This document shows positions 9,484-18,551 of a DNA stretch of 40,922 bases, piece after piece. A program made the translations under genes and the position numbers. The stretch's first letter is position 1; the number at the start of each line of letters is the position of its first letter. Origin of the DNA: Saprospiraceae bacterium (GTDB lineage: Bacteria > Bacteroidota > Bacteroidia > Chitinophagales > Saprospiraceae); assembly GCA_016787285.1 (NCBI GenBank), contig JAEUUV010000175.1, positions 1 through 40,922 on the forward strand, written 5' to 3'. Under the pieces are notes generated by a model that ran no database searches, was not told where the DNA came from, and saw nothing but the letters and a program-made list of their open reading frames with translations.

Positions 9484-10113
9484 TTAGTTGGACGGTACCG
9501 CGTTGCCGTTCACGTCGGCTGTTTTAATCCCGATGAAATCCACGCCGGTAGCGTCGCCGGTCAGGATAAACGTCTTGCAGCCTAAGGGGAAAGGATACGC
9601 AAACGGATGCGCCGGGTCGGGAAAGACAAATTCGGCGGGCACGAATTTCCATGATGGCGCCGGCAATTCCGTGTACACCCCAAGGATCATCTGGCGTGCG
9701 AGGTACAGGTCCAGCACATCCGGAGGTGCATTTTCATTCCGCGCTACCGCGGCAATGATCTTGTACGGCGAGTTGAGCAGCTCCACGTCCAGAATGTGTT
9801 TGGTGAGTACCACTTGATCCAAGGTGGTCACCCCGTTCAGCGGGTTGTCATTTTTAAACGCGCATACTTCGTAACTCTCACCCGTGGGAAGGCCGGTAAT
9901 GGAAAAGTTGCCGTTGTTATCCGTGAGATCAAAAAGGGAAACTCCCGGACCGGTCACAGAGATATTTACCTCCTCCACACCAACGCCGGTTTCGGTATGT
10001 ACCCTTCCGGAGATGGATTGGCCGAAGGCCGAAAAGGCGCCCGCAAGAAGCAGCAGGGAAAAGGAAATCCGCGAAAGCCAACGGGTGTTTGCTGTGTTTT
10101 TTTGATGAACCAT
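9484..10113 (-). CDS. Small secreted dockerin-like protein with a carboxypeptidase-regulatory-like domain
   Basis: 209 aa from the ATG at 10113, which places a good signal peptide (cleavage near SAFGQS) at the N-terminus. Upstream in-frame codons run into a repeat region and are not convincing. Residues about 32-95 form a CarboxypepD_reg/SdrD-B-like domain (ISGRVHTETGVGVEEVNISV). Residues about 95-165 carry two EF-hand-like dockerin loops, NDNPLNGVTTLD and ARNENAPPDVLD, followed by TKHILDVELL and ARQMILGVY helices; the second loop has lost its first acidic residue. The tail SWKFVPAEFVFP matches the post-dockerin segment of the downstream scaffold. It probably binds that scaffold's cohesins (inference). 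Confidence 0.75.
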   Translation of the reverse strand: MVHQKNTANTRWLSRISFSLLLLAGAFSAFGQSISGRVHTETGVGVEEVNISVTGPGVSLFDLTDNNGNFSITGLPTGESYEVCAFKNDNPLNGVTTLDQVVLTKHILDVELLNSPYKIIAAVARNENAPPDVLDLYLARQMILGVYTELPAPSWKFVPAEFVFPDPAHPFAYPFPLGCKTFILTGDATGVDFIGIKTADVNGNAVPSN

Positions 10114-10170
10114 GATTGAAAAAGTTTGATTGTCGGTATGTTGAAAAATGGTGCAGGCGTTTGGGCTTCG

Positions 10171-10469
10171 GCGCGTCAACCCCACCCCCATCCCCTCCCC
10201 CGGGGGGGAGGGGGGCTACATCGCGCGTTGTGGGATTATTGCGGTTGGGGCGCAAAGGCGTCCCAAGCCGGGATTTTTTTCGTTTTCGAGGACGGGCTCC
10301 GCTCGCGTCAACCCCACCCCCAACCCCTCCCCCAAGGGGGAGGGGGGCACATCGCGCTTCGCCAGATTATTGCGGGTTGGGGTGAAAAGGCGCCCCAAAC
10401 CGGGAATTTTCATTGCTTGTGAGGGCAAGCCCCCCTCCCCCCTGGGGGAGGGGATGGGGGTGGGGTCAA
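10171..10469. repeat. Cluster of three GC-rich composite palindromes
   Basis: Units lie at 10171-10230, 10314-10360 and, inverted, 10425-10469. Each core is CCCCACCCCC-N2-CCCCTCCCCC followed by its near complement. The first two units each precede the same roughly 70-nt segment (GATTATTGCGG...CCGGGA), so 10171-10303 and 10314-10423 are diverged direct repeats. This fills most of the gene-free stretch 10114-10465 between the dockerin gene and the stop of the 2051-aa gene. The same element occurs at 16674-16847, 22971-23110 and 23253-23372. Confidence 0.85.
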
Positions 10470-13400
10470 TGCCCGCAGCCCCCGCTCACCGTCACATTGA
10501 ACACGCACGCCGCACTCTGCCCGGCGGTGTTGCTCACCGTCAGCGTGATCGCTACCGTACCGGGATTGACCACCGTGCCCGGCGCGGGCATCTGCACGAT
10601 CGGATTCAGCGGAATGCCGCAGCCGCCGGAAAGGGTGGCCAGACCAGTGTAATCGCCGAGCGTGGCCTGGCAACTCGAATTGGCCGTCAGCGCGGGCACA
10701 TTGCCCGGACACTGGATCGCCAGCGGCTGATCCGGCCCCTGTGGCAGACTGGCTTGCTGCTCGGCGGTGCAGCCGTCGGCATCTTGTACGGTGATCGTGT
10801 AGGCGCCCACGCCGAGGCCGGAGAAAAGCGGGCTGTTTTGCAAGGGGTTGTTGTCCAGCGCGTACTGGTAGGGCGGCTGCCCACCCGAGGGGTTGGTCAC
10901 CAGCAAACTGCCGTCGGTGGCGCCGTTGCAGGATGGCGACGTGGGCGCGACGGAAAAGGCGATCCCCGCCGTCAGCGCCACCGTGGCCGAAGCCGTGGCG
11001 GTGCAACCGCCCGCGTCCGTGGCGGTCACGGTGTAGGTCGTTGTGCCGGCGGGCGACACCATGATCGAAGGCGTGTTTTCGCCGCCCGGCGACCAAGCGT
11101 ACGACACGCCGCCGCTCGCCGTAAGTGTCGTGCCCTGGCCCGCGCAGATGCTCAGGTCGCCGGAGATGGCGGCTTGCGCCACGACGGTGATCCGCTCCAG
11201 CCCGGTGAAGGCATTGTCACATTCGTCCGAGGTCGTCCAGGTGCGTTCGATGACCTGCGACACCGGGCACACGCCCGGGACGATGTTGTCGGAAAAACTC
11301 AGGCTCGGCGAAGGATCGCAGTTATCCTGCGCCGAAACGGTCGGCGAAGGCAGCGGATCGGTGGACGATACGGTGATGTCGGCCAAGCCGATCAGCACGG
11401 GGGCCTGGTTGTCCTCCACATAAATCGTCTGGACAAACTGCGTGCTGGTGTTGCATATCGCGTTCGGGTCAACCACCGAGTACGTGCGCACGAGCACCAA
11501 TTCCTGCGAGCAAGCGCCGGGCGAACTCACTTCCGACAGGCTGTAGTTCAGCGGGTTGCCGAGGTAGTCCAGCGCCGCAGCGTCCGGCGGGGGCGGACCC
11601 TGGTCACAGGACGCGTACAGCGTGGCGGCGGGCGGGTTCACCGTCAGCGTCGGCGTCTGGTCGCCGACCACGGTATAGGTGAAGGTGCAGGTATTGGCGC
11701 AGCCGTATGCGTAGGCCGTGTAGGTGATCAGGTGCTGGCCGATGCCCGCCGCTGCGGCGTCGAACTCGCCCGCCGTCACGCCGGGGCCGCTGTAGGTGCC
11801 GCCTGCCGGACTGCCACCCGTCAGCACAAAAGGTGTGGAAAAACCGAGGCAAATGGTGGAGTCGCCCGGACAGGTCATCGCCGGCAGGTCGAACACCGTG
11901 TAGGTGAACGTGCAGGAAACGGGGCAGTTGTTCGCGTCGTACACCGAGTAGCTCAGCACGTGCGCGCCCGGGCCGGCCACGGCGGGATCGAACTGGTTCT
12001 GCGACACGCCGGGGCCGCTGAAGGTGCCGCCGGGCGGCCAGCCGCCCCAACTGAGGTCGAACAGGCCGAAATCAATGCACAAGGACGTATCGGTCGGGCA
12101 GTAGGCCGGGTAGGGGTCGGACACCGCGACGCCCACCGAGCCGATGTTCGTGCAGCCCAGCCCGTCGGACACCACCACGGTGTAGGTGCCCGAGTTGGCC
12201 GGCGATGCATTGGCCAGCACCGGGTTCTGGTCGGACGAGGCAAAACCGCCCGGCCCCGTCCAGTTCCAGGTCACCGCCGCGCCGCCGTACTCGGTCAAAT
12301 ACAGGTCGGCGGGGGTACACAGCGGGGAATTGCTCGTGGCCACCACGACGGGAGCCTGGTTTTGGCTACCCGTCACAATGGCCGAGCCGGTCATCGTGGC
12401 GGGGCAACTCGTGCCGTCCGTATTGGCCACCACGGTGTAGGTGCCCGCAGCGGTTTGCAGGCCGAAGTCCAGCGCCGAACCGGTACCCGCGAGCGGGCTG
12501 CCCAGGTCCGAGCCGTCGAGTTGGAGTTGGTAGGACACGCCCGTGGCGGAGCCGTCCAGCCCCACGGGCGTGCCGTTCGAGCCGGCGCAGACGAGGCCGC
12601 CGCCGGTTACATTGAACGCCGCAGGCGGCGAGGTGATGGTAATTTCTACGGCGAGTACCACCGTGCTTTCGCACAAACCGCCGTCGCTGTACACTCGGGC
12701 GTAGTAGGTGACCGGCCCCGTGATGGCGGGCTGGAACATATTGCCTGCCGGGCCGGGCGTACCGCCGGAATAGACGAGGTCGGTGGTGGCAGCGGGGTCG
12801 GTGTACCAGTTGGCCCACTCGTCGGGCTTGAGGCCCGCGAGCACGAGTTTGGCGGTGCCGGGCGGGCAGCCGGTGGTGATGCTGTTGGCCACATCCAGCA
12901 CGGGGATGGTGGCCGGACAGGGGTTGCAGGGGAAGAACAGCCAGCCGGCGTTGTTGAACACATCGCCGCCGGGCGTGGGCACATAGATGTCCTCGGTACC
13001 GGTGTGGGTCATGCCGGTGAGGAACAAGTACTTGGTGCAGGTGCTGGTGCCGTCGTAGTCGTCTTTGTGGATGATGGCCGGGGTGTTGGGATCGGAGGAT
13101 TTCATCTCGATGTACTGGCCGGGGAGGCCCTGGGCGATGAACTGGCCTTCGACGCCGTTGTGGGGGACGACATTGAGCCGGTATTGTGGAGAAAACGTGT
13201 AGCGTTTGCCGGGAGCAAATCGAATGCTATGCACATCCCTTGGAACCACAGTCCAGTCAATAATAAAATTGACATCGTCTTTTAAATCCAATTCGCGGAT
13301 TGGATAGCCTTCGGTAATTGTCCCACTTTTTTCAAATACGAGTTTGTTGTTTACTTGCCCCCAGTAGATTTTGGAATCAGCAGCCTTGAATGTGACATTG

Positions 13401-16400
13401 TAAAATTCAGTTGGATAGTCGGTACGACTAGTAAGTATTCCGCGAAAATAATCTTCGAAAACGATGGAGGATGTACCCATATAGGTTTTACCGGCTCCAT
13501 AGTTGAAACTTGCAATACTGTATCCATGATCAGAATCAGTGCTTAAAATCGTCATTGTTGAACTGCCCAAATGCAGTTCTGCAGATGCATTTTGAGTTGG
13601 AGCTCCATACCAGTTATATCCTACTGTTATGGCATGATTATTTGATCGGAGAATTCCATAACTGTGATCAACCCATTTGTCGACAAACAGAGCATCGCCC
13701 AACGTCCAGTCTCCATCAGGCTCCCAGAACCACAATATGTTTTTAAACTGCTGCCCCGCGCTTGTAATCGTCGCCGGCCCCTTCGCCCGTAACCAAACGG
13801 GGCTGATAAAATTATTGACCATGCTACTTGAAAAGGTCAAATTCCCGAAAATATTCAGGTTATTCAGGGCGTGCGGGTCATCGGTGCTAAAGGTTCGGGT
13901 ATTGTCGAACACTGCTCCATTACCCACTCCCGTCCAGTCCATATCCTTGCAGAAGGAATGTATTTCGCTTATCGTCACTGCATCTCCTGCACCCAGACCG
14001 GCGGCAGCGTTGAAAAACACGTCGTCGTGCGGTGTGGGCGGGCACTCGCCGCCGGCTCCGCCGGATGTGAGCGACCAGTGGTTGGGGTCGTTCCAGTCGC
14101 CTGCACCGCCCACCCAGTACAGGTCGCGGGGGGCAGGATTGGCGATGTTCCAGGATGCTTCCACGTCGGGCTGTACAGCCACGCAGTTCGTAGCGGTGTA
14201 AATGGCCCCGCTGGTTTGGTCGGCATATACCCGGTCAAAAATGGTGTGCTGGATGTCGAATGCCGTGCCGGCGCCTTCTTTTCGGAAGGTGGCCGTTTCG
14301 CCCGGTGTGGGGTTGAACATCACGGTCGGGTGTTCGCAGTTCGAGTTGATGTGGTTGAAAACGCCGCCCGCGGTGATAGTCTGCACCGTGCTTCCGGTAC
14401 CCGACCAGGGTTGGAGTTTATGCCTGTAGCCCCCGTAGATTGTCAGAATGTCGAAGGTATGGTTGTCATACAGGTAACTGCCTTTGTGAAATTCCACTTC
14501 GTGGATGTAGGAATTCGGGCCAATCAGGTTGCCGAAGGCGAGGAAGGTGAGTTTGTTCAGGATGTTGCCGTAGAGGAAATCTCCCGCGTGTTCAATGGGC
14601 AAGAACGTGACATCCCAGAAGTCGTGGTAAGTGGTCGAATAGCAGTCAATATACCCACCCTTTTCCCCGATGATGTGGGATTCGACGGCGTGAAATTTTC
14701 CTGCTTCGTAAAAGCAGCGGAGTTCGCCTTTTTGGCCGGTTCTCGGGCTTTTTTCCAGATGGATATTCGAACTATTGCCCCCTGCCACGCCGAGGAACAT
14801 CTCGGCGCCCATGTTCACACGGGTGCCCGAACCGTCTTCCAGCCAGTTGCCCAGCCATTGGCAAATTACCATGGGATGGCCCAGCGTTTTAAACACGCCG
14901 CGTTCGTGATAAATGGAATAATTGATTTGTTTGAACGAATCCTGCAACTCCCAGGTTCCGGTTCCCTCGAACACAAGGGTATATTGAAAAGCGTTACCCG
15001 CGCTCTTAATTGTCGAGACACTACCCGTTCGGAAGCGCGTTACGCCGGCAAAATTGAAATTCATGCCCGCAGAAAGTGTGACAGAACCGTAAATATGCAA
15101 ATTAACAGCATTGTCGAAATCATGAAAAAACTCCGGCTCGCCCGTCACCCCGGTCCAGTCCATATCCGCGCAGTAGGCATCCGCTGAAACCGTGACCTTG
15201 TCGCCGGGCGAAAAGCCGGAATTGGCCGTGAAATGCACATTCGATCCGCCGTTCGGGATACAACCGCAATCGCCCACGAGGCTCAGCGGGTCGTCCGTCC
15301 AGTGGCAGGGATCGTTCCAGTCGCCCGCGCCGCCTACCCAGTAGAGATCGAGGCCGGGGTTGGGATCGGTAAAAATCCAGCCGTCGGTGTTGCCCAGGTC
15401 CACCCCGTCGAGTACTTCCAGCGGGTCGGAGCCGGTGGCGTGACAGTCTTCGAGGATGGCGCAGTGTACGGTTTGTTTCGCGCCGGAGTTGTTTACGAGG
15501 TTGAAATGGGTGCCGTACTGCCACGATTTGATCGTGATAAACTGCGAGCAGGTTCCCGCACCGAGGGCCGTGAGTGTGCCGCCGGGGAGGATGGTTTGGT
15601 CGGTGCCGTTGGTACAACAGTAGTTTTCGACTGTATAAGTTTTTCCAGCAGTAAGGGTGAGACTGTTGTAGCTAACAGCGTTGTAGATATGCGCATTCTG
15701 GAGAAACACCACATTATTGAGCACCTGTACATTCACATCCGAGTATCCATGTATTCTTCCCCGTCCGTGAAAAGTAAGTGTCCCATCTACCGAACCCCAT
15801 GCAAAGCCCCCCGAATCACAATCACTCAAAAAACTGACATCATAAAAGTGAAGGACATAGCCTAGGTAATCATAACCTGACAAAAACTGGTTGGCGTTGA
15901 GCATTTTAATGTGCGAAGTCCCTGAGTTAAATTGAGAAGGGGTATACCTCACCAAGAATGATCCTCTAATATTGACTTCTGAATTTCCAAGATGCAATAT
16001 TCCATTCCGGATTGCGCCATAGTTTCCTGTGAAATAGGAGTCAATTGTTACTTTTTCTCCCATCGTTTCCAACAATCCACCACTGTGGTTAACATCCAGC
16101 GCGCAATAAAACTCATCCGCAAGCTGCCATCCGCTCGTTGTCCCTTCAAAATAAACAGCGCACGAAAAATGAACCCCATTGCTTGTAATTACTTTAGTGG
16201 ATGCATCATTTGAGATGAGATGTACTTGTCCAAAATACGTCATACTCATCCCGGCATCCAAAGTGGCCGAGCCGTAAATATCTATCTGTCCACCGCCACC
16301 GCCCCACACCGTTCCCGCCGGCACGCCCGTCCAGTCCATGTTCCGGCATTTGGGCACGGTGCTCCCCCCGTCCACGTTTACGGTGTACGCTGCGCCGCCG

Positions 16401-16621
16401 TTGGTGTCGCCAAAAAACACGTCGTCATCCGCCGTGGGTACGTTGGCGTGGTAGTGGGCGGGCAGGGTCGGGTTGGGTATTTTGGCCCAGTGGGTGCTGA
16501 AGGCACTCCAGTTGCCGGAGCCGTTTACCCAGTAGTAGTCGAGGGCGGAGAGGTTTGCCGAAACAGCCGGCAGCAAGGCGGCGACCAGCAAGGTTTTGAG
16601 GTGTAGTGCGTTGCTTTTCAT
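10466..16621 (-). CDS. Giant modular cell-surface protein with G8-like repeats, Ig/SprB-like domains and an HYR-like C-terminus
   Basis: 2051 aa. A signal peptide is visible (TLLVAALLPAVSANLSA). Three modules of about 400 aa each start with a (D)xYWVxGxGxW...HW motif at about residues 28, 427 and 837 (YYWVNGSGNW, LYWVGGAGDWNDP twice). They contain DVFF, DMDWTGV and IYGS-TLSAGM landmarks and look like beta-solenoid or G8-type surface domains. From about residue 1240 come Ig-like segments, including an SprB-type repeat (SCNGATDGSLLVTNPSGGQP), a domain family linked to gliding and adhesion. The end is a HYR-like module closing SGGCGH, homologous to the end of the scaffold protein. No enzyme motif is visible; adhesin or matrix role inferred. 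The DNA for parts of modules 1 and 3 is much more AT-rich than the rest. Confidence 0.8.
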   Translation of the reverse strand: MKSNALHLKTLLVAALLPAVSANLSALDYYWVNGSGNWSAFSTHWAKIPNPTLPAHYHANVPTADDDVFFGDTNGGAAYTVNVDGGSTVPKCRNMDWTGVPAGTVWGGGGGQIDIYGSATLDAGMSMTYFGQVHLISNDASTKVITSNGVHFSCAVYFEGTTSGWQLADEFYCALDVNHSGGLLETMGEKVTIDSYFTGNYGAIRNGILHLGNSEVNIRGSFLVRYTPSQFNSGTSHIKMLNANQFLSGYDYLGYVLHFYDVSFLSDCDSGGFAWGSVDGTLTFHGRGRIHGYSDVNVQVLNNVVFLQNAHIYNAVSYNSLTLTAGKTYTVENYCCTNGTDQTILPGGTLTALGAGTCSQFITIKSWQYGTHFNLVNNSGAKQTVHCAILEDCHATGSDPLEVLDGVDLGNTDGWIFTDPNPGLDLYWVGGAGDWNDPCHWTDDPLSLVGDCGCIPNGGSNVHFTANSGFSPGDKVTVSADAYCADMDWTGVTGEPEFFHDFDNAVNLHIYGSVTLSAGMNFNFAGVTRFRTGSVSTIKSAGNAFQYTLVFEGTGTWELQDSFKQINYSIYHERGVFKTLGHPMVICQWLGNWLEDGSGTRVNMGAEMFLGVAGGNSSNIHLEKSPRTGQKGELRCFYEAGKFHAVESHIIGEKGGYIDCYSTTYHDFWDVTFLPIEHAGDFLYGNILNKLTFLAFGNLIGPNSYIHEVEFHKGSYLYDNHTFDILTIYGGYRHKLQPWSGTGSTVQTITAGGVFNHINSNCEHPTVMFNPTPGETATFRKEGAGTAFDIQHTIFDRVYADQTSGAIYTATNCVAVQPDVEASWNIANPAPRDLYWVGGAGDWNDPNHWSLTSGGAGGECPPTPHDDVFFNAAAGLGAGDAVTISEIHSFCKDMDWTGVGNGAVFDNTRTFSTDDPHALNNLNIFGNLTFSSSMVNNFISPVWLRAKGPATITSAGQQFKNILWFWEPDGDWTLGDALFVDKWVDHSYGILRSNNHAITVGYNWYGAPTQNASAELHLGSSTMTILSTDSDHGYSIASFNYGAGKTYMGTSSIVFEDYFRGILTSRTDYPTEFYNVTFKAADSKIYWGQVNNKLVFEKSGTITEGYPIRELDLKDDVNFIIDWTVVPRDVHSIRFAPGKRYTFSPQYRLNVVPHNGVEGQFIAQGLPGQYIEMKSSDPNTPAIIHKDDYDGTSTCTKYLFLTGMTHTGTEDIYVPTPGGDVFNNAGWLFFPCNPCPATIPVLDVANSITTGCPPGTAKLVLAGLKPDEWANWYTDPAATTDLVYSGGTPGPAGNMFQPAITGPVTYYARVYSDGGLCESTVVLAVEITITSPPAAFNVTGGGLVCAGSNGTPVGLDGSATGVSYQLQLDGSDLGSPLAGTGSALDFGLQTAAGTYTVVANTDGTSCPATMTGSAIVTGSQNQAPVVVATSNSPLCTPADLYLTEYGGAAVTWNWTGPGGFASSDQNPVLANASPANSGTYTVVVSDGLGCTNIGSVGVAVSDPYPAYCPTDTSLCIDFGLFDLSWGGWPPGGTFSGPGVSQNQFDPAVAGPGAHVLSYSVYDANNCPVSCTFTYTVFDLPAMTCPGDSTICLGFSTPFVLTGGSPAGGTYSGPGVTAGEFDAAAAGIGQHLITYTAYAYGCANTCTFTYTVVGDQTPTLTVNPPAATLYASCDQGPPPPDAAALDYLGNPLNYSLSEVSSPGACSQELVLVRTYSVVDPNAICNTSTQFVQTIYVEDNQAPVLIGLADITVSSTDPLPSPTVSAQDNCDPSPSLSFSDNIVPGVCPVSQVIERTWTTSDECDNAFTGLERITVVAQAAISGDLSICAGQGTTLTASGGVSYAWSPGGENTPSIMVSPAGTTTYTVTATDAGGCTATASATVALTAGIAFSVAPTSPSCNGATDGSLLVTNPSGGQPPYQYALDNNPLQNSPLFSGLGVGAYTITVQDADGCTAEQQASLPQGPDQPLAIQCPGNVPALTANSSCQATLGDYTGLATLSGGCGIPLNPIVQMPAPGTVVNPGTVAITLTVSNTAGQSAACVFNVTVSGGCGH

Positions 16622-16673
16622 GTTGTTGATTTTGAATGTTATGGATGATGAATTGAAGTGTACGGGTTGTTGG

Positions 16674-16847
16674 GCGCGTGCGTCAACCCCACCCCCAGCC
16701 CCTCCCCCGGAGGGGAGGGGGGCTACATCGCGCGTTGCTGTTTTTTCTCGGGTTGGGATGTATTGGCATTCCTACTCGAAATTATCCTTGTTGCTGAGAG
16801 CAAGCCCCCCCCCTCCCCTCCGGGGGAGGGGGGGTAACGCGCGGAGC
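16674..16847. repeat. Composite GC-rich palindromic element, intergenic copy
   Basis: A left arm at 16674-16737 (CCCCACCCCCAGCCCCTCCC then its near complement and CTACATCGCGCG) and an inverted right arm at 16800-16843 flank about 62 nt of ordinary sequence. The left arm closely matches 10171-10230, including the CTACATCGCGCGTTG tail. This architecture resembles a small non-autonomous mobile or REP-like element. The rest of the gene-free stretch, 16848-17197, shows nothing I can interpret. Confidence 0.8.
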
Positions 16848-17197
16848 ACAGCATCCACGGTCGGCGACACGCGCACGCCACAAATCCGTCAACCGCACAG
16901 GCTTGTTACCCGCGCCTCGGAAAAAGAACCAGTCTAGAGGAAAATCACCTTTGTCGGAATGCAAATACAGAGCCGCCCCGCCTTGTCACAAACGGACAAA
17001 GCGAAAACGCCTGAGGTATTTGTTGCCGACAGTACTGCCGGACACCGACTTGATTAGGGAAAGAGATTAACTAAAGGTGAGTGTTCGTGCGCCAAAGGTA
17101 AAGGCATAATTTTGGGAAATTCGTTCGGGGCGGGCGATAATTTTTTGGTGAGTTTGCACCATGCCGTTGAGCGTTAGCACATAGAATGGTATCAGGT

Positions 17198-17232
17198 CTT
17201 GCAAATCGGGAACAAGATTCCCAATTTGCAAG
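17198..17232. promoter_or_regulatory. 15-bp inverted repeat upstream of the ATPase gene
   Basis: Arms CTTGCAAATCGGGAA (17198-17212) and TTCCCAATTTGCAAG (17218-17232) pair with one mismatch around a 5-nt loop, ending 9 nt before the -7 box. Position and symmetry suit an operator; no U-tract follows, so a terminator is less likely. No regulator gene is adjacent, so the binding protein is unknown. Confidence 0.5.
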
Positions 17233-17241
17233 AAATGCCAT

Positions 17242-17249
17242 TACTTTTG
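17242..17249 (+). promoter_or_regulatory. -7 promoter box of the ATPase gene
   Basis: TACTTTTG is a full match to TAnnTTTG and sits exactly 4 nt before the ATG at 17254, as at yajC, yidD and the nucleotidyltransferase gene. A leaderless mRNA is likely. Confidence 0.6.
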
Positions 17250-17253
17250 CCGC

Positions 17254-18417
17254 ATGATAAAACGAGCCATCTCTGAGAAAATACTTCAATTGGCGGGTAA
17301 ATATCCTGTGGTAAGCGTTACCGGGCCCAGGCAGTCGGGCAAAACGACGTTGGTGCGCGATATTTTTCCAGAATATCGCTATGTTTCTTTGGAGCGGCCT
17401 CCTGACCGCGCTCTGGCGGAAGAAGACCCGGAGGCGTTTCTGCAAGGCTATGAAAAAGGGATCATTATTGATGAAGCGCAGTATGTCCCGGGTTTGTTCT
17501 CGTACATTCAGGTGCTGGCGGACGAGCGCAAGCGGAACGGCGAATTTGTGCTCACCGGATCGCAACATTTCCTGTTTATGGAAAAGGTTACCCAAAGCCT
17601 GGCGGGTCGGGTGGCGGTCTTCAACCTGTTGCCGTTTTCGTTTGAGGAGATCAAAAATACGTCCTGGGGCAATCAGGACTATGAACACTACCTGTTCAAG
17701 GGTTTTTTCCCCAGGCTATACGACCAGGAAATAGCGCCACCCGATTTTTATCCCAATTACATACAAACCTACACGGAACGGGATGTGCGCCAGTTGGTCA
17801 ACATATCCGACCTGTCGGCTTTTCAGCGCTTCCTGCAAATATGTGCCGGACGAATCGGTCAGTTGGTAAATTTGAGCCAGATCGGTACCGATCTCGGGAT
17901 TGATCATAAAACGGTTTCCCGCTGGCTGTCCATTTTGCAAACGGGCTTTCAGGCTTTTTTGCTTCAACCTTACTTCGAAAACTACAACAAGCGCATATTA
18001 AAGACACCCAAACTGTATTTCTACGACACCGGCCTGGCCTGTTCGTTGTTGGGTATTCAAAACCGGGAGCAATTGGACGCCCATTTCGCCAAAGGCGCGC
18101 TTTTTGAAAACTATGTCGTGGTGGAACTGATGAAACAGTTTTTCAACAAGGGCCTCCGGCCCCAGTTTTATTTTTGGCGGGACAGCAGCGGCCACGAGGT
18201 GGATTTGCTGGTGGATTTTGGTGGAAAACTGTTTCCAATCGAGATCAAATCGGGCAGAACGCTCAACAGTTCTTTTTTCAACGGCCTGGATTTTTTCCAC
18301 AACCTCGCCGGGCTTGAACCGCGCGACGCGTATCTGATTTACGGCGGAACGGAAAACCAAAACCGCTCGCGTGCCAATGTCCGCCCTTGGAATCAACTGC
18401 CGGTATGGAATGTGTAA
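17254..18417 (+). CDS. AAA_14/DUF4143 family ATPase
   Basis: 387 aa, full family length. The N-terminal ATPase domain has Walker A GPRQSGKTT (residues 24-32), Walker B IIIDEAQ (D73, E74) and the LTGSQ sensor-like motif. The C-terminal DUF4143 part contains a winged-helix-like segment and a restriction-endonuclease-like end with HEVDLLVDFGG and PIEIKSGRT, the D and E-x-K pattern of PD-(D/E)xK folds. These proteins are widespread, often single genes in variable regions, and their role is not known; defence or mobile-element links are only suggested. Stands alone, with its own promoter and a hairpin downstream. Confidence 0.9.
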   Translation: MIKRAISEKILQLAGKYPVVSVTGPRQSGKTTLVRDIFPEYRYVSLERPPDRALAEEDPEAFLQGYEKGIIIDEAQYVPGLFSYIQVLADERKRNGEFVLTGSQHFLFMEKVTQSLAGRVAVFNLLPFSFEEIKNTSWGNQDYEHYLFKGFFPRLYDQEIAPPDFYPNYIQTYTERDVRQLVNISDLSAFQRFLQICAGRIGQLVNLSQIGTDLGIDHKTVSRWLSILQTGFQAFLLQPYFENYNKRILKTPKLYFYDTGLACSLLGIQNREQLDAHFAKGALFENYVVVELMKQFFNKGLRPQFYFWRDSSGHEVDLLVDFGGKLFPIEIKSGRTLNSSFFNGLDFFHNLAGLEPRDAYLIYGGTENQNRSRANVRPWNQLPVWNV

Positions 18418-18469
18418 GAGCGGGTTTAAAGCAGGCTGGGGATTTTTCCTGCCGGAGGCAAAATTTGTG

Positions 18470-18514
18470 CATTTTTTACAAATCCGACACGTCATTCCGG
18501 ATTTGTAAAAAATG
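18470..18514. terminator. Bidirectional terminator between the ATPase gene and gltA
   Basis: Arms 18470-18486 (CATTTTTTACAAATCCG) and 18498-18514 are perfect 17-nt reverse complements around an 11-nt loop. The T6/A6 runs at the arm ends give a U-tract on both strands, which fits its place between two convergent genes. Confidence 0.7.
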
Positions 18515-18551
18515 AACATTGATTTACGGCGGATCCAGGCTGCAGGCGCGG

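Noticed and set aside
10171-10469. CRISPR-like repeat array
   Set aside because: Only three units, one inverted, and the spacers are related to each other rather than unique; no cas genes nearby.
10148-13285. 1045-aa plus-strand open frame
   Set aside because: Antisense to the 2051-aa gene and starting inside a palindromic repeat; Arg/Gly/His-rich translation with no domain. An effect of GC-rich codon bias.
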